This document shows, in pieces, positions 6,170 through 7,693 of a stretch of DNA of 7,693 bases. The stretch comes from JBFWRK01 sp050248955 (GTDB lineage Bacteria > Actinomycetota > Acidimicrobiia > Acidimicrobiales > Ilumatobacteraceae): positions 1 through 7,693 of the forward strand of contig JBFWRK010000049.1 of assembly GCA_050248955.1 (NCBI GenBank). Direction: 5' to 3'. A program made the position numbers and the translations under genes. The notes below the pieces were generated by a model. The model was given only the letters and a program-made list of their open reading frames with translations. It was not told where the DNA came from and made no database searches. Each line of letters begins with the position of its first letter. Position 1 is the stretch's first letter.

Positions 6170-7402
6170 GTCGAGCAGCGCCTGGTGGACGAGCTGCTTC
6201 AGCTGGGGGCGGATCGGGTGCGTGCTCGAGGGCAGCAGCTGGGTCATGAAGACCACCGTGAGGTCCTCGACCGGATCGACCCAGAACGCCGTGCTCGCCG
6301 CGCCGCCCCAGCCGAAGTCGCCGGCAGATCCGGAGGTCTTCGCCTTCACGGGGTCGATCGTGACCGAGACACCGAGGCCGAAGCCGACACCGTCGAACGT
6401 CGTCTCGGCGAAGAGCGGGCGACCGAACTCGCTGAGGTCCTGACCACCCGGTAGGTGGTTCGAGGCCATGTAGTGCACGGTGCGCGGGCCGAGCAGGCGG
6501 ACGCCGTCGACGCTGCCCTCTCCGAGCAGCATCAGGGCGAAGCGGTGGTAGTCGGCGAGCGTCGAGACGAGCCCGCCGCCGCCGGAGAGGCACGCCGGCG
6601 GGCCGAGGGCGGCGTTGCCCATCGCGTCCATCCGGTGGATGCGCTGCGTGCCGGGCGTCGGCACGTAGAGCGCGGCGAGCCGGTGTCGCTCGCTCTCGGG
6701 GACGTGGAACCCGGTGTCGACCATGCCGAGTGGTTCGATGATGCGCGACCTGAAGAACTCGTCGAGCGACATGCCGGACGCGACCTCGACGACCCGACCG
6801 AGCACGTCCGTGGCCACGCTGTAGTTCCACTCGCGGCCCGGCTGGAACAGCAGCGGCAGCTCGGCGATCCGGTCGCACACATCGGCGAGGTCGGCGCCCG
6901 GCGGCGTGCCCCACTCGAAGCCGGCACGCCGGTAGAGGTCGTCGACCGGGTGGGCGTACATGAAGCCATAGGTGAGCCCTGCCGTGTGGGAGAAGAGGTG
7001 CCAGAGGCGCATCTCCTCGGTGACCGGATCGGTGACGGGCTTCGTCACCGAGCCGCTCCGCCAGACGCGGGCGCCGGCGAACGACGGGATGTAGCGGCTG
7101 ACCGGATCGGTCAGCTCGATCTTGCCCTCCTCCCACAGCATCAGGGCGGCGACGGACGTGATCGGCTTCGTCATCGAGTAGATCCGGAACACGGTGTCGA
7201 GCGTGACCGGCGCGCCCGACTCGACGTCCTGATGGCCGTACGTGTCGAGGTGCACGATCTTGCCGTCACGGGCGATCGCCAACGACCAGCCGGGCAGCAA
7301 CCCGTCGTCGACGTACCGCCGGAAGTGGGGCGCGATCCGCGCCAGACGCTCTGCCGAGACGCCCACCTCGTCCGGGTCGACTTCGATCTTCAGCTCGCTC
7401 AT
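6167..7402 (-). CDS. Serine hydrolase, beta-lactamase / family VIII esterase type
   Basis: A 411-residue enzyme of the serine beta-lactamase-like superfamily (class C / penicillin-binding-protein fold). The nucleophile motif is S76-M-T-K79 within FRIYSMTKPITS. Tyr194 in WNYSVATDVLGRVVE occupies the second-motif tyrosine position but is followed by Ser-Val, so the Asn of YxN is missing. LWHLFSHTAGLTYGF (133-147) and FGWGGAASTAFWVDP (363-377) are typical; WGG (365-367) sits where lactamases have KTG. This pattern matches EstB-like family VIII esterases rather than true beta-lactamases. There is no signal peptide, so it is probably cytoplasmic. The ATG at 7402 was chosen because GGAG lies four bases upstream; an upstream GTG at 7534 would add 44 Arg-rich residues of non-family character and would overlap the neighbour's stop. 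Ester or lactone hydrolysis is likely; substrate unknown. Confidence 0.92.
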   Translation of the reverse strand: MSELKIEVDPDEVGVSAERLARIAPHFRRYVDDGLLPGWSLAIARDGKIVHLDTYGHQDVESGAPVTLDTVFRIYSMTKPITSVAALMLWEEGKIELTDPVSRYIPSFAGARVWRSGSVTKPVTDPVTEEMRLWHLFSHTAGLTYGFMYAHPVDDLYRRAGFEWGTPPGADLADVCDRIAELPLLFQPGREWNYSVATDVLGRVVEVASGMSLDEFFRSRIIEPLGMVDTGFHVPESERHRLAALYVPTPGTQRIHRMDAMGNAALGPPACLSGGGGLVSTLADYHRFALMLLGEGSVDGVRLLGPRTVHYMASNHLPGGQDLSEFGRPLFAETTFDGVGFGLGVSVTIDPVKAKTSGSAGDFGWGGAASTAFWVDPVEDLTVVFMTQLLPSSTHPIRPQLKQLVHQALLD

Positions 7403-7423
7403 CGCTCTCCGCTCTCCGCTCTC
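7403..7423 (-). repeat. Three tandem 7-bp repeats holding the ribosome site
   Basis: CGCTCTC is repeated exactly three times directly before the start codon of the serine hydrolase; on the transcribed strand it reads GAGAGCG three times. The junctions make GGAG motifs at 4 and 11 bases from the ATG, so the repeat supplies the Shine-Dalgarno. Confidence 0.7.
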
Positions 7424-7458
7424 GGCCGCTCGGGCCAGCTCCTCGCTCGGTCCGCCGA

Positions 7459-7464
7459 AGCGTA
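7459..7464 (-). promoter_or_regulatory. Possible -10 box for the serine hydrolase
   Basis: TACGCT on the minus strand fits the TANNNT consensus and would start transcription about 50 bases before the ATG. No recognisable -35 element lies 16-18 bases upstream. It is the best candidate in the 128-bp gap 7403-7530, but weak. Confidence 0.25.
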
Positions 7465-7530
7465 GAGAAGCGCCGGTCGCCCGGCAGGGTCGTGCGCCGC
7501 CCCGGCGTCGCCGGCCGGAGCGGCGAGCGG

Positions 7531-7693
7531 TCACGACGTCGTGGTGCTCGTGTCCTCGTCGGTCATCGAGTCGTCGGTCATCGAGTCGTCGGTCATCGAG
7601 TCGTCGGTCATCGAGTCGTCGGTCATCGAGTCGTCGGTCATCGAGTCGTCGGTCATCGAGTCGTCGGTCATCGAGTCGTCGGTCATCGAGTCG
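7531..7693 (-). CDS. C-terminus of unknown protein with acidic repeat tail (partial)
   Basis: This is the 3' end of a minus-strand gene whose start lies beyond the right edge: 53 full codons and a TGA at 7533-7531. The visible protein is only a repetitive tail, DDSMT repeated about nine times, ending in DEDTSTTTS. It is strongly acidic and hydroxyl-rich, so it is probably disordered and solvent-exposed. The repeat unit is 15 bp, so copy changes keep the frame. Codons ATG ACC GAC GAC TCG all end in G or C, matching the genome's codon use, and the orientation follows the neighbouring gene, 128 bp downstream. The plus-strand frame SSVIE is also open with G/C-ending codons, but has no convincing start, so I prefer the minus strand. 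The body of the protein and its function are not visible. Confidence 0.6.
   Translation of the reverse strand, partial: DSMTDDSMTDDSMTDDSMTDDSMTDDSMTDDSMTDDSMTDDSMTDEDTSTTTS
7556..7693. repeat. 15-bp tandem repeat, nine perfect copies, runs off window
   Basis: The unit TCGTCGGTCATCGAG is present nine times without a single difference (7556-7690), and a tenth copy begins at the last three bases. The array continues beyond the window for an unknown length. Identical copies suggest recent expansion by slippage or unequal recombination, or an active homogenising process. Confidence 0.97.

Noticed and set aside
4992..7136. A 714-codon open frame on the minus strand, antisense to the ABC-F gene and overlapping the serine hydrolase
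   Set aside because: It lies opposite and out of frame with two clear protein families, has an Arg/Pro/Gly-rich composition typical of shadow frames in GC-rich DNA, and shows no domain.
6455..7465. A 336-codon plus-strand open frame antisense to the serine hydrolase
   Set aside because: Low-complexity, Arg/Asp/Val-rich shadow of the hydrolase; no start signal and no domain.
7556..7693. The tandem array as a CRISPR
   Set aside because: Units are 15 bp, directly adjacent with no spacers, and in frame with an open coding sequence; no cas genes nearby.
7541..7693. Plus-strand reading of the repeat as a secreted SSVIE-repeat protein starting at GTG 7541
   Set aside because: The frame is open and has a short hydrophobic start, but there is no ribosome site and the minus-strand frame ends in a normal stop in the orientation of the neighbouring gene. 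Not fully excluded.

Overview
The window is very GC-rich, and its codons end almost always in G or C. The protein families are typical of Actinobacteria: an actinobacterial-type ABC-F protein, a DtxR/IdeR-type regulator and an apparently leaderless promoter. A high-GC actinobacterium is well supported. A deep lineage such as Acidimicrobiia is only an impression. The sequence is densely coding, and no gene-free stretch exceeds 300 bases. I see no rRNA, tRNA, CRISPR array, insertion sequence, integrase or phage gene.

Layout. (1) 2-409, plus strand: the C-terminal part of a Nudix hydrolase that enters from the left edge. (2) 440-2584, minus strand: a tight four-gene operon transcribed leftward, in the order DtxR-family metalloregulator, small lipoprotein of unknown function, AzlC-like permease, AzlD-like partner. 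All three junctions are 4-base ATGA stop/start overlaps. A probable leaderless promoter with an overlapping palindrome precedes the regulator, and an 8-bp-stem hairpin separates it from the helicase upstream. (3) 2644-4320, minus strand: an SF2 DExH helicase with an uncharacterised C-terminal region. (4) 4321-4505: a divergent intergenic region. (5) 4506-6158, plus strand: an ABC-F ATPase with a strong Shine-Dalgarno, of the kind linked to ribosome protection against antibiotics. (6) 6167-7402, minus strand: a cytoplasmic serine hydrolase of the beta-lactamase/family VIII esterase superfamily, convergent with the ABC-F gene across 8 bp. (7) 7531-7693, minus strand: the 3' end of a gene from beyond the right edge. 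Its C-terminus is an acidic tail encoded by nine identical 15-bp tandem repeats that run off the window.

How the genes work together. Only the four-gene operon makes a convincing functional unit. A metal-responsive repressor probably controls its own transcription together with a lipoprotein and a two-subunit AzlCD-type exporter. That pairing is unusual, because AzlCD is known for exporting branched-chain amino acids and their analogues rather than for metal homeostasis. The helicase, ABC-F protein, hydrolase and Nudix protein look like independent housekeeping or accessory genes. I do not see a clear new defence or mobile system. The most interesting items are the DtxR-lipoprotein-AzlCD operon with its altered metal site, and the in-frame 15-bp repeat at the right edge.
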